Assembly: GCA_964530165.1 (NCBI GenBank)
Contig: CAZGYE010000008.1
Location: 1-46,892, forward strand
Length of the DNA stretch: 46,892 nucleotides
Direction: 5' to 3'
Origin: CAZGYE01 sp964530165
GTDB taxonomy: Bacteria; Planctomycetota; Planctomycetia; Planctomycetales; Planctomycetaceae
Part shown: piece after piece, positions 6,977 to 15,102 of the stretch
Position numbering within the stretch: position 1 is the stretch's first letter
How the letters are laid out: each line of letters begins with the position of its first letter
The notes under the pieces: model-generated
What the model saw: the letters and a program-made list of their open reading frames with translations, nothing else
Told to the model about the DNA's origin: nothing
Database searches by the model: none
Program-made: the position numbers and the translations under genes

Positions 6977-9160
6977 ATGTCTGCCGGTCAAATGATCTCG
7001 GGACTGTTGATCCTTTGCGTGCTGCTGAGCGGCCCCTGTTTCGTCTCTGCGCAGGATGACCCTCAGGCCGCGGTCCGCGTTCGCGAATCGGTCTCGCTGG
7101 CTACCGACAGCTCGGTTCTCAGGAAACTCGTTCCTGTCAACGATTATCTGGAAGAGCAGCAGTGGGAGCGGGCCATCGCCATCCTCCGCCAGATTGCCGA
7201 GGAACATGGCGAGACGCTGATTTCCGTTTCACCGGGCCGGTATCTCAACGTCGCACTCTACTCGAACATGCTGCTGGCCCATCTGCCGAGCGAGGGGTTG
7301 TCCGCTTACCGTAAGAAGATCGACCCCCAGGCACGCCGCTGGTTCGAGACAGCCAAGGCCCACCGCGACGAAGAACTGATGCGCAAGGTGGTTCGGCACG
7401 CTTTCGCGAGCAGCTACGGCGACGATGCCCTGCTGCTGTTGGGCGACTGGTGCTGGGAACGGGGCGACCTGGCCGCCGCGCGGAGCTACTGGAAACGGCT
7501 GCTTCCGCTCATCCACGAGCCGCCGCCCGGTCAGCCGCCCTTCGTGTTGCGGTATCCCGATTCGAATCATGCCCGGCCAGTGATTCTGGCGCGTTTCGTG
7601 CTGTCGAGTCTGGTGGAAGGGGACGTGTTGCGCGCCGAGCGGGAGCTGCACAGCTTCCAACGGCAGTATCCGGATGCCCAGGGGCAGCTCGCCGGCCGCA
7701 CCGGGAAGCTCAGCGATATCCTGCAGGCCGTCGCGGCCGAGTCAGGCAAATGGGAGCACCCCCGGCCGAAGGACCGAATCGAGACGTTTGCCGGCAATTT
7801 CCAACGGAACAAGACCTTGCCTCGGACCCTCGACGTGGGCGCGCCACGCTGGGACGTTCTGTTGAGCAGGGATCCATTTCACACGATCTCTCAGCCGCCG
7901 GCGCATGGCGACGGCGGACCCTTGTCGTACTATCCGCTCGTGTTGGGCGACATGGTGCTGCTGGGCAATGCCCACCGCATCTTCGCGTACAATCTGCACA
8001 CCGGCGAACCGTACTGGAAGCTCGATTCCAACGACACCAATGCCGTCATCTACACGGATCTCGCCGACGAGAAATCGGTGTTGCCCGAGCGGCCTCAGGT
8101 GGGAGTTCCGCGTTACACGCTGAGTGTGCACAAGGGGCGATGTTACGCCAAGATGGGCTCGCCGGTCACGGGCCGCGCGAACAGCGAACAGCGCAGCCTC
8201 AACAGCGACCTGGTTTGCCTCGATCTGATCCACCGCGAAGGGGACCTTGTCTGGAAGATCCCCGCCTCGCAGAAGCCCGGCCAGTGGTCGTTCGAAGGCT
8301 CCCCGGTCGTGGCAGGCGGCCGGGTGTTCATCGCGTTGAGACGCAGCCAACCGCGCACGCAGGCAAACGTCGCGTGCTACGACGCGGAAACCGGCTCGCC
8401 CGTTTGGAATCGTCAGGTGTGTGCGGCAATTCCCCCGGTCAGTGAGGAATTCAATTCTCTCGGTCATCAACTGTTGACTCTGGCCGAGGAGACGATCTTC
8501 TACTCAACCGGCATGGGGGCGATCGCCGCCCTCGATGCGCACGACGGAACGCTGCGCTGGGTGGTGACCTACGAAACGCGGGCGCCTGAATCCATCCGAG
8601 CGCTCAGCGATCACACGAAACAGGGGCTTCTGCCCTGCCTGTACCATCAGGGGACCGTATTTGCCGCTCCCAACGATACCGACCTTGTGATGGCCATCGA
8701 CGCGCAGACGGGCATCGTCAAATGGCGTCGCCGGCTTCCGAAAGAGCGAATCCGCCATCTGCTGGGAGTCAGGCGGGAAAATCTGATCGTCAGCGGCAAT
8801 TCACTGTGGGCCTTGAACATTGACGACGGCCAACTCGTCTGGGGAACTCCGGAAACGGATCCGGAATACTACGGCTACGGCCGGGGGCTCCTGGTGGAGG
8901 ACGTCGTCTGGTGGCCGCTGCGCGAAAGGATCGAGGTGCTCGATCAGCGTACCGGTGAGAGAGTTCGTCAGCCGATCAACTTGAGTGAAAAGAGGAGCTT
9001 AAGACAGCAGGGCGAAATCGGCGGCAACCTGGCGATTGCCGACGGCTTTCTACTGATCGCACAGCCCGACCGCCTGGTGGCATTCTCTGAATACGGACTT
9101 CTGAAGAAACAGTCGAAGAAGCGCATCTCGGCCAGGCCACGACTTTTGCCGAGAAGGTAA
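6977..9160 (+). CDS. secreted PQQ-like beta-propeller protein
   Basis: A 727-residue protein. The start at 6977 gives a signal peptide ending in CFVSAQ; a TTG start at 6947 or the ATG at 6992 are alternatives. Residues about 40-255 form a helical TPR-like region (VNDYLEEQQWERAIAILRQI). From about 270 the protein carries PQQ/WD-type propeller blades, seen as repeated patterns such as IFAYNLHTGEPYWKL, ACYDAETGSPVWNRQV, AIDAQTGIVKWRRRLP and ALNIDDGQLVWGTP. There are no obvious PQQ-coordinating residues, so a structural or binding role in the periplasm is more likely than dehydrogenase activity. It is probably the last gene of the operon. Confidence 0.88.
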   Translation: MSAGQMISGLLILCVLLSGPCFVSAQDDPQAAVRVRESVSLATDSSVLRKLVPVNDYLEEQQWERAIAILRQIAEEHGETLISVSPGRYLNVALYSNMLLAHLPSEGLSAYRKKIDPQARRWFETAKAHRDEELMRKVVRHAFASSYGDDALLLLGDWCWERGDLAAARSYWKRLLPLIHEPPPGQPPFVLRYPDSNHARPVILARFVLSSLVEGDVLRAERELHSFQRQYPDAQGQLAGRTGKLSDILQAVAAESGKWEHPRPKDRIETFAGNFQRNKTLPRTLDVGAPRWDVLLSRDPFHTISQPPAHGDGGPLSYYPLVLGDMVLLGNAHRIFAYNLHTGEPYWKLDSNDTNAVIYTDLADEKSVLPERPQVGVPRYTLSVHKGRCYAKMGSPVTGRANSEQRSLNSDLVCLDLIHREGDLVWKIPASQKPGQWSFEGSPVVAGGRVFIALRRSQPRTQANVACYDAETGSPVWNRQVCAAIPPVSEEFNSLGHQLLTLAEETIFYSTGMGAIAALDAHDGTLRWVVTYETRAPESIRALSDHTKQGLLPCLYHQGTVFAAPNDTDLVMAIDAQTGIVKWRRRLPKERIRHLLGVRRENLIVSGNSLWALNIDDGQLVWGTPETDPEYYGYGRGLLVEDVVWWPLRERIEVLDQRTGERVRQPINLSEKRSLRQQGEIGGNLAIADGFLLIAQPDRLVAFSEYGLLKKQSKKRISARPRLLPRR

Positions 9161-9164
9161 TTGT

Positions 9165-9270
9165 GAATAGGGATTAGGTTTTAGGGGTTAGGGAATAGCT
9201 TTTGTGATTCGTCATCACGACTCCCTATTCCCTCCTGCCTCTTCACTATCCTCTAACCCCTTCTTGCCTC
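9165..9270. repeat. inverted repeat of TTAGGGGTTAGGG type
   Basis: Between two convergent genes the left arm contains AGGGGTTAGGGAATAG. The right arm contains CTATTCCC and, after a bulge, CTCTAACCCCT, so the two can pair as a long interrupted hairpin. It could act as a two-way terminator. It resembles the other low-complexity intergenic inverted repeats in this window in style, but not in sequence. Confidence 0.5.
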
Positions 9271-9317
9271 CGGTTTTTCAAATGACCAATTCCGACTACG
9301 ATCTGCTTGCAGACGAT

Positions 9318-11426
9318 CTAACAGGAATCGATCAGTAGCCTCGATTCGTCGCGGTGACGGGCAATGACAACTTCCTGGATACTCTGCGGGACTTGCTTGT
9401 ACCGGCTGAATTCCATCGTGAAGCTTCCTTGCCCCTGCGTCATCGACCGCAGTTCGTTGGCGTAATCGAACATCTCGGCCAGCGGGACTTCGGCGATGAT
9501 GACACTGTTTCCGCAGCGCACGTCGGTGGCGGCGATCACTCCGCGTTTGCGCGACAGGTGGCCGCAAACCGGGCCTTGGAATACCTCGGGAACCTCAACC
9601 TCCAACTTCATGATCGGCTCGAGCAACGCCATTCTCGCCTTTTTCAGAGCGTCGCGAATGCATCGAAACGCACAGATGCGGAAAGCCATCTCCGAGGAAT
9701 CGACCTCGTGAGAACTGCCGTCTGCCAGGAGTGCTTGCACGCCGACAACCTCGCATTCGCACAACGGCCCTTTGCGCAGTGCCTGCTGAAAACCTTTGTC
9801 AACTGCCGGGATGTATTCCTTGGGGATACGCCCTTGTGAGATCTCGCTGACGAATTCGTAGGGATGCTCGGCGTCATCGGGCAACGGCACAATTCTGCCG
9901 ACCACGTGCGCATATTGGCCGGAGCCGCCCGACTGCTTGCGGTGTCTGTAGTTGAATTCGACCGGGACCGTCGGGCATTCGCGGTAGGCTACTTTCGGCT
10001 CGCCGACGAGACACTGGACCCTGTACTCGCGACGAATCCGCTCGACGTACACTTCGAGATGCAACTGTCCCATACCGGCGATCAGTGTCTCGCCGGTTTC
10101 CTGGTCGGTCTGAACACGGAACGTGGGGTCTTCCCGCCGGAAGCGTTCCAGCGCCTTGCCCAACCGGTCGGCGCCGTCGCGTGTCAACGGCTCGATCGAC
10201 AAACGAATGACCGGTTCCGGAACAAAGATGCTTTCCAGAGCGTACTGCGCCCCTTCGCCGCAGAAAGTATCGCCGGAGGCACACTCGATTCCGACGGCGG
10301 CCACAATGTCGCCGGGACCAGCCACGTCCAAATCTTCACGCTCATCGGCGTGCATGCGCACGAGTCGGCCCAAGCGCACATTTTGGTGAGTCCTCATGTT
10401 GCGATAGCTTTGGCCTTTCCTGAGCCGCCCCTGATAAACCCGCATGTAGGTCAACTGACCGAATTGTTCGACGACCGTCTTGAACGCCATCGCGACCAAC
10501 GGTTCGTCCGCTGCACTCGACAGAGTCACCTGCTCCTCGCCGGATTCGTGCTGCGACAGGTCAATCGCCCGCACGTCTCGATCACCCGGGCTGGGCAGAA
10601 AATGGATCACCGCGTCCAGCAACTCCTGGACGCCTTTGTTGCGGTACGCCGAGCCCATCATGACCGGCGTGATTTCCTGCGAAAGCGTGGCGTCGCGAAT
10701 GACTTGACGGACGAGATCGACCGAAGCGTCACGCTGCTCCAGCAGCGTCTCCATCAAAAGATCGCTGTACAGCGAGAGCGTTTCGAGCATTTCGTTCCGG
10801 GCCGCTTGCGCTTGTTGGGCATGCTGGGCCGGCACGTCCTCGCGGCGGACTTCCGCTCCCTGTTCACCGTCGAAGTAGACGGCCTCGAGAGTCACCAAAT
10901 CGACGACCCCTGAGAAGCCCTGCTCGTTGCCGATCGGCAACTGAATCGGTACGGGGGTCGCGCCCAGTTTGTCGCTGATTTGCTGGATCACTTCGCTCGG
11001 ATTCGCTCCGGTCCGGTCCATTTTGTTGATAAAGGCGATTCGCGGCACGTGATAGCGCTTCATTTGGCGATCAACGGTCAGCGACTGACTTTGCACTCCA
11101 CCCACGGCACAGAGCACGAGAACGGCGCCATCCAGCACGCGCAGGCTCCGTTCGACTTCGACCGTAAAGTCGACGTGCCCCGGTGTGTCGATCACGTTGA
11201 TCGAATGCCCCCTCCACTCGACTTGCGTGGCCGCCGACGTGATGGTGATGCCTCGTTCTTGCTCCAACTCCATGAAATCCATGGTGGCGCCGCCGTCGTT
11301 GCCCTTGATTTCGCGGACGCGATGGATGCGTCCGCAATAAAACAAGATGCGTTCCGTCAACGTCGTCTTGCCGGAGTCAATATGGGCCGAGATTCCGATG
11401 TTGCGATGTTTGTCGAGGTTCTTCAT
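9318..11426 (-). CDS. fusA: elongation factor G, spd/mtEFG1-like
   Basis: A 702-residue translocation GTPase. It has the P-loop AHIDSGKT (about 14-21), a G2 region in MELEQERGITITSAAT, DTPGHVDFT and NKMDRTG, then domains II-V. Several blocks read much closer to human GFM1 (mtEFG1) than to ordinary bacterial EF-G: HIDSGKTTLTER, VGGVQSQSLTVDRQMKRY, FGQLTYMRVYQG, ECASGDTF and FRREDPTF. This fits the spdEFG1 group known from spirochaetes, planctomycetes and deltaproteobacteria, which is thought to be the origin of mtEFG1. The start is at MKNLDKHRNIG; an upstream in-frame extension to 11618 looks non-coding. The gene stands alone, away from any str operon. Confidence 0.95.
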   Translation of the reverse strand: MKNLDKHRNIGISAHIDSGKTTLTERILFYCGRIHRVREIKGNDGGATMDFMELEQERGITITSAATQVEWRGHSINVIDTPGHVDFTVEVERSLRVLDGAVLVLCAVGGVQSQSLTVDRQMKRYHVPRIAFINKMDRTGANPSEVIQQISDKLGATPVPIQLPIGNEQGFSGVVDLVTLEAVYFDGEQGAEVRREDVPAQHAQQAQAARNEMLETLSLYSDLLMETLLEQRDASVDLVRQVIRDATLSQEITPVMMGSAYRNKGVQELLDAVIHFLPSPGDRDVRAIDLSQHESGEEQVTLSSAADEPLVAMAFKTVVEQFGQLTYMRVYQGRLRKGQSYRNMRTHQNVRLGRLVRMHADEREDLDVAGPGDIVAAVGIECASGDTFCGEGAQYALESIFVPEPVIRLSIEPLTRDGADRLGKALERFRREDPTFRVQTDQETGETLIAGMGQLHLEVYVERIRREYRVQCLVGEPKVAYRECPTVPVEFNYRHRKQSGGSGQYAHVVGRIVPLPDDAEHPYEFVSEISQGRIPKEYIPAVDKGFQQALRKGPLCECEVVGVQALLADGSSHEVDSSEMAFRICAFRCIRDALKKARMALLEPIMKLEVEVPEVFQGPVCGHLSRKRGVIAATDVRCGNSVIIAEVPLAEMFDYANELRSMTQGQGSFTMEFSRYKQVPQSIQEVVIARHRDESRLLIDSC

Positions 11427-11902
11427 AACGCTATACTGTCCAACGGAAACAAACCGAGGGTGCGCGGCGAACAACTCGCAGAGGCGTCGAACAGCAGTTC
11501 CCCAAGACGGAAGTGAGCCTGAAAAGCTAAAACCGTGGGGAATGTTACATCGACGCGAGAGCTGGTAGCGTTTTGTTCGACAAACACCGCTGCCGAACAG
11601 GTGGGACCATGCTGGCAAGCAATAGACGGCGCTCGTGGTCTGTCAAAGCTGAAATGACATGTACAGCCGAGTGTGGAGCAGGCTTTCCAGCCTGCCGCGG
11701 CCAACCGACAGGCTGGAAAGCCTGCCCCACGACACCTGTCAAAACAGTCTTGGCAGACCACTAACTCACAATGATATCGTCGTACCGCGTTGTAAGATAG
11801 AGGAAATTCCTTGATTTTGCAGGAAATTGGGGTCTCAAAGGTCTTTGGCCCGTGCGACTCGACGTGCACGGTCATTTAGAAACGACGCCATTGGAGAAGG
11901 AA
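11427..11902. other. divergent intergenic region
   Basis: This 476-base region separates EF-G (-) from the cytochrome/propeller gene (+) and should hold both promoters. It contains repeat copy 1 (11668-11735). I see no convincing gene in the rest. The ribosome site GGAGAAGG at 11893-11900 belongs to the + strand gene. Confidence 0.5.
11668..11735 (-). repeat. 68-bp GGCAGGCTTTCCAGCC inverted repeat, copy 1
   Basis: Two arms, GCAGGCTTTCCAGCCTGC and its complement, surround a short loop. The second copy at 11983-12050 has exactly the same length but carries the loop in the opposite orientation (TGGCCGC in copy 2, GCGGCCA here). The two are therefore inverted copies of one asymmetric element. 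Confidence 0.75.
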
Positions 11903-14900
11903 ATGTGTGAATCCGATTGTTGGCATCTTGATCGATTCGCCGCGGGCGGCGGATTTCTGGCAATAGTCATCATGGCGTGCGGCGAGTGTGGGGCAGGCTT
12001 TCCAGCCTGCCGATTGGCCGCAGCAGGCTGGAAAGCCTGCCCCACGACACGGGCGCCGGTGGCGGACGCCGCCCATTGGCTGTGGCTGGGCAATCCGAAC
12101 CGACAAACCAAGGTGTTTCTTCGTCGTCGGTTCACAGTGGACGGTCCCATCGAAAACGCACGCCTTGTTGCCACCTGCGACAACAGCTTCAACATTTTCA
12201 TCAACGGCAAGCAGGTTCTCGGCGGCACGAGTTGGTGGCGGCTCGAAACGACGGACGTCTCCAAGACACTCAGGCGGGGTGAGAACGTCATTGCCGTCGA
12301 AGCAGTCAATGAGAGCGGCCCGGCCGGTTTCATCGCCGGTTTGCTGGTGAAAGGCACGTCGAAGAAGTCTCTCACGATCGTTACCGGCAAGTCGTGGCGG
12401 GCCGCCGCCAAGGCCGAGGGCAACTGGCGGGAGATCGGCTTTGACGACTCCGGCTGGAAGACCGCAGATGTGTTGGGCCCCATCGGCGGCGGTGGGCTTC
12501 CCTGGTCCGGCGCAATCGACCGCGAGTCGCTCAAGTCGCTGCTACTTCAGATCACCACAGCAGACTTCCAACCGCAGCCGGCCGAGCATGTCAATGTGCC
12601 GCCGGGTTTCAAGGCCGAGACGGTCTTTCACGTGCCACGGTCAATGGGATCGTGGGTGTCGCTGGCCGGTGACGACCACGGGCGGCTGATCGCCTGCGAC
12701 CAGGGCAGCGCCGGACTGTATCTCATCAAGCCCGGGCGATTGGGCGATCCGAAATCGGTGACGCACGTGGAAAAGCTGCCGGTCAACCTCAGCAGCGCGC
12801 AGGGGCTGGTCTGGGCGTTCGATTCGCTCTATGCCGTGGCGGCCCACGGCGACCAGAGCGGACTGCATCGCCTGAAGGACACCGACGGCGACGGACTCGT
12901 CGATAGCGACCAGTTTCTGATGCCCATTCGCGGCGGCGGTGAGCACGGCGCACACGGTATTGTCGCCGGTCCGGACGGCCGGTCGCTGTACGTGGCCTGC
13001 GGCAACCACACGAACCTACCCAGCCGGATCGCCGGCAGCCGCATCCCGACCAACTGGGGCGAAGACCTGCTGCTGCCGCGTCGCTGGGACGCCAACGGTC
13101 ACGCTGCGGGCCGGCTCGCGCCGGGCGGCTGGATTTGTAAGGTCGATCCCAACGGCAAACACTGTGAAATCTTCAGTATCGGGTACCGCAACCAATACGA
13201 CATCGCCTTCAACGCCGACGGCGAACTGTTCACCTACGACGCCGACATGGAATGGGACATGGGCATGCCGTGGTATCGTCCGACGCGCGTCTGTCACGCC
13301 ACCAGCGGCAGCGAGTTCGGCTGGCGGAGCGGCACGGGCAAGTGGCCGCCGTACTACGAGGACTCGCTGCCGCCGGTGATCAACATCGGTCCCGGTTCAC
13401 CGACTGGCGTGGTCTTCGGTTATGGAACGAAGTTTCCCGGACGTTACCAGCGGGCGTTGTACATCCTCGACTGGACCTACAGCACGATGTATGCCATCCA
13501 CCTGACTCCCGACGGGGCGGGATATCGCGCCCGGAAGGAGGAATTCGTCACGGGCAGTCCGTTGCCGTTGACCGACGTCGTGGTGGGGGCCGACGGAGCG
13601 TTGTACTTTACGGTCGGCGGCCGCGGGACGCAGTCCGCCGTGTATCGCGTGTACTACGCCGGCAACGAATCGACCGCTCCGGTGGACGGGAAAGATCAGG
13701 ACGAGGCCAAGTTACGTCTCCTGCGCCGCAGGCTGGAAACGTTCCATGGCAGGCAGGATTTGCAGGCCGTCGATGCCGCCTGGCCGCATCTGGGGCATGA
13801 GGATCGCTACATCCGCTATGCTGCCGGCATCGCGATCGAGTCTCAACCCGTCGAGACGTGGCGCGGCAGGGCGTTGTCTGAATCCACCCCCCGCGTTGCA
13901 ATCCCGGCCTTGAAGGCATTGGCGCGGCAGGGTGAGGCGTCGGACCTGAAGCCTCTGCTCGACGCACTGGATCGGATCGACTTTGCGCCGCTCGACGAGA
14001 CAGGCCGGCTCGCCATGCTGCGAACGTACGCGCTGGCCTTCATCCGTCTGGGCCGGCCGGACGACTCGCTGCGCCGCCGCGCGCTGGCAAGGCTCGAACC
14101 GCATTTTCCCGGCTCGTCCGACCGTGTGAACGCGGAATTGGCCAGACTGTTGATCTATCTCGGTTCACCGGCGATCGTGGAAAAGTGCCTCGCCTTGATG
14201 GACCGGCTGGCGTCGCAGCCGGAGCCCGTGCCCGACTGGGGCGAGCTAATCAAACGCAATCCCGGCTACGGCGGCACCGTGGCGCGGATTCTGGAAAACA
14301 TGCCGCCGCTGCGCCGTATTCATTATGCGTTCCTGCTGCGAAACGTGAAGGACGGCTGGATGCTGGACCAGAGGCGAACGTACTTCCAATTCTTCCTCGA
14401 AGCCGCAAAGCATCCGGGCGGCGCAAGCTATCCCGGTTTTCTCGGCAACATCCGCGAGGACGCCTTGGCAAACTGCACGCAGGCCGAACGCGTGGCACTG
14501 GAGCCGATCACGGGGCGCTCGCTCACGGCAGCGCCGGTCACCGTCACGCCGCCGCAGGGCCCCGGTCGAAAGTGGACGAAGGCCGCCGCGCTGGAAGTGC
14601 TCGGGAGCCGGCTTCGCGGACGCAACTACAACCGCGGCCGCAATTTGTTCTATGCCGTCTCGTGCGCCAAGTGCCACCGCTTCAATGCAGAAGGCGGCGC
14701 GATCGGGCCGGACCTGTCGACGGTGGGCCGCAAGTTCTCGCTGCCCGACCTGCTCGATTCGATCCTGGAACCCAACAAAGTGATCTCGGACCAATACGGC
14801 TCGAAGCAGGTGCTGACCGAGGACGGCCGGACTCTGATCGGCCGTGTCGTTGAGATCGGCGATGAACTGCACGTTTACACGGCCGAGATGGCCGAATCGC

Positions 14901-15061
14901 CCAAAGTGATGAAGCGGTCGACCGTCGAGTTGGTTGTCGACTCGAAAGTTTCGCAGATGCCCGCCGAACTGATCGACACGCTGAACGAGGAAGAGTTGAA
15001 AGACCTGATCGCCTATCTGATCTCCGCCGGCAACCGCCGCGCCTCGGTGTTCCGTCCGTAG
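11903..15061 (+). CDS. PVC-type CxxCH cytochrome/propeller protein
   Basis: A 1052-residue exported protein. The start at 11903 is favoured by GGAGAAGG upstream. A hydrophobic signal core (FLAIVIMA) lies at about 17-24. Residues about 28-50 are encoded by a repeat (see 11983-12050), followed by APVADAAHWLWLG. A galactose-binding-like beta domain lies at about 60-165 (NSFNIFINGKQVLGG), a six-bladed sugar-dehydrogenase-like propeller at about 230-600 and HEAT-like helices at about 620-850. A c-type haem motif CAKCH (about 922-926) sits in a cytochrome domain ending in LKDLIAYLISAGN. Such proteins are common in planctomycetes and probably oxidise sugars or pass electrons in the periplasm; the substrate is unknown. 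Confidence 0.9.
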   Translation: MCESDCWHLDRFAAGGGFLAIVIMACGECGAGFPACRLAAAGWKACPTTRAPVADAAHWLWLGNPNRQTKVFLRRRFTVDGPIENARLVATCDNSFNIFINGKQVLGGTSWWRLETTDVSKTLRRGENVIAVEAVNESGPAGFIAGLLVKGTSKKSLTIVTGKSWRAAAKAEGNWREIGFDDSGWKTADVLGPIGGGGLPWSGAIDRESLKSLLLQITTADFQPQPAEHVNVPPGFKAETVFHVPRSMGSWVSLAGDDHGRLIACDQGSAGLYLIKPGRLGDPKSVTHVEKLPVNLSSAQGLVWAFDSLYAVAAHGDQSGLHRLKDTDGDGLVDSDQFLMPIRGGGEHGAHGIVAGPDGRSLYVACGNHTNLPSRIAGSRIPTNWGEDLLLPRRWDANGHAAGRLAPGGWICKVDPNGKHCEIFSIGYRNQYDIAFNADGELFTYDADMEWDMGMPWYRPTRVCHATSGSEFGWRSGTGKWPPYYEDSLPPVINIGPGSPTGVVFGYGTKFPGRYQRALYILDWTYSTMYAIHLTPDGAGYRARKEEFVTGSPLPLTDVVVGADGALYFTVGGRGTQSAVYRVYYAGNESTAPVDGKDQDEAKLRLLRRRLETFHGRQDLQAVDAAWPHLGHEDRYIRYAAGIAIESQPVETWRGRALSESTPRVAIPALKALARQGEASDLKPLLDALDRIDFAPLDETGRLAMLRTYALAFIRLGRPDDSLRRRALARLEPHFPGSSDRVNAELARLLIYLGSPAIVEKCLALMDRLASQPEPVPDWGELIKRNPGYGGTVARILENMPPLRRIHYAFLLRNVKDGWMLDQRRTYFQFFLEAAKHPGGASYPGFLGNIREDALANCTQAERVALEPITGRSLTAAPVTVTPPQGPGRKWTKAAALEVLGSRLRGRNYNRGRNLFYAVSCAKCHRFNAEGGAIGPDLSTVGRKFSLPDLLDSILEPNKVISDQYGSKQVLTEDGRTLIGRVVEIGDELHVYTAEMAESPKVMKRSTVELVVDSKVSQMPAELIDTLNEEELKDLIAYLISAGNRRASVFRP
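11983..12050 (+). repeat. 68-bp GGCAGGCTTTCCAGCC repeat, copy 2, inside a CDS
   Basis: Same element as 11668-11735 but inverted. It lies in frame inside the cytochrome/propeller gene, just after the signal-peptide core, and encodes a Cys- and Ala-rich stretch (GAGFPACRLAAAGWKACPT). The arm TGTGGGGCAGGCTTTCCAGC pairs with its complement at the right end. Confidence 0.8.
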
Positions 15062-15102
15062 GACGTCATTCCAAATAGTGAGCTTCTCGGTTCGCAGCTT
15101 GG

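Noticed and set aside
11427..11618. N-terminal extension of EF-G
   Set aside because: EF-G homology begins at MKNLDKHRNIG; the extension has no family similarity.
11988..12350. Other reading frames across the GGCAGGC repeat
   Set aside because: They owe their openness to the palindromic repeat and overlap the cytochrome gene.
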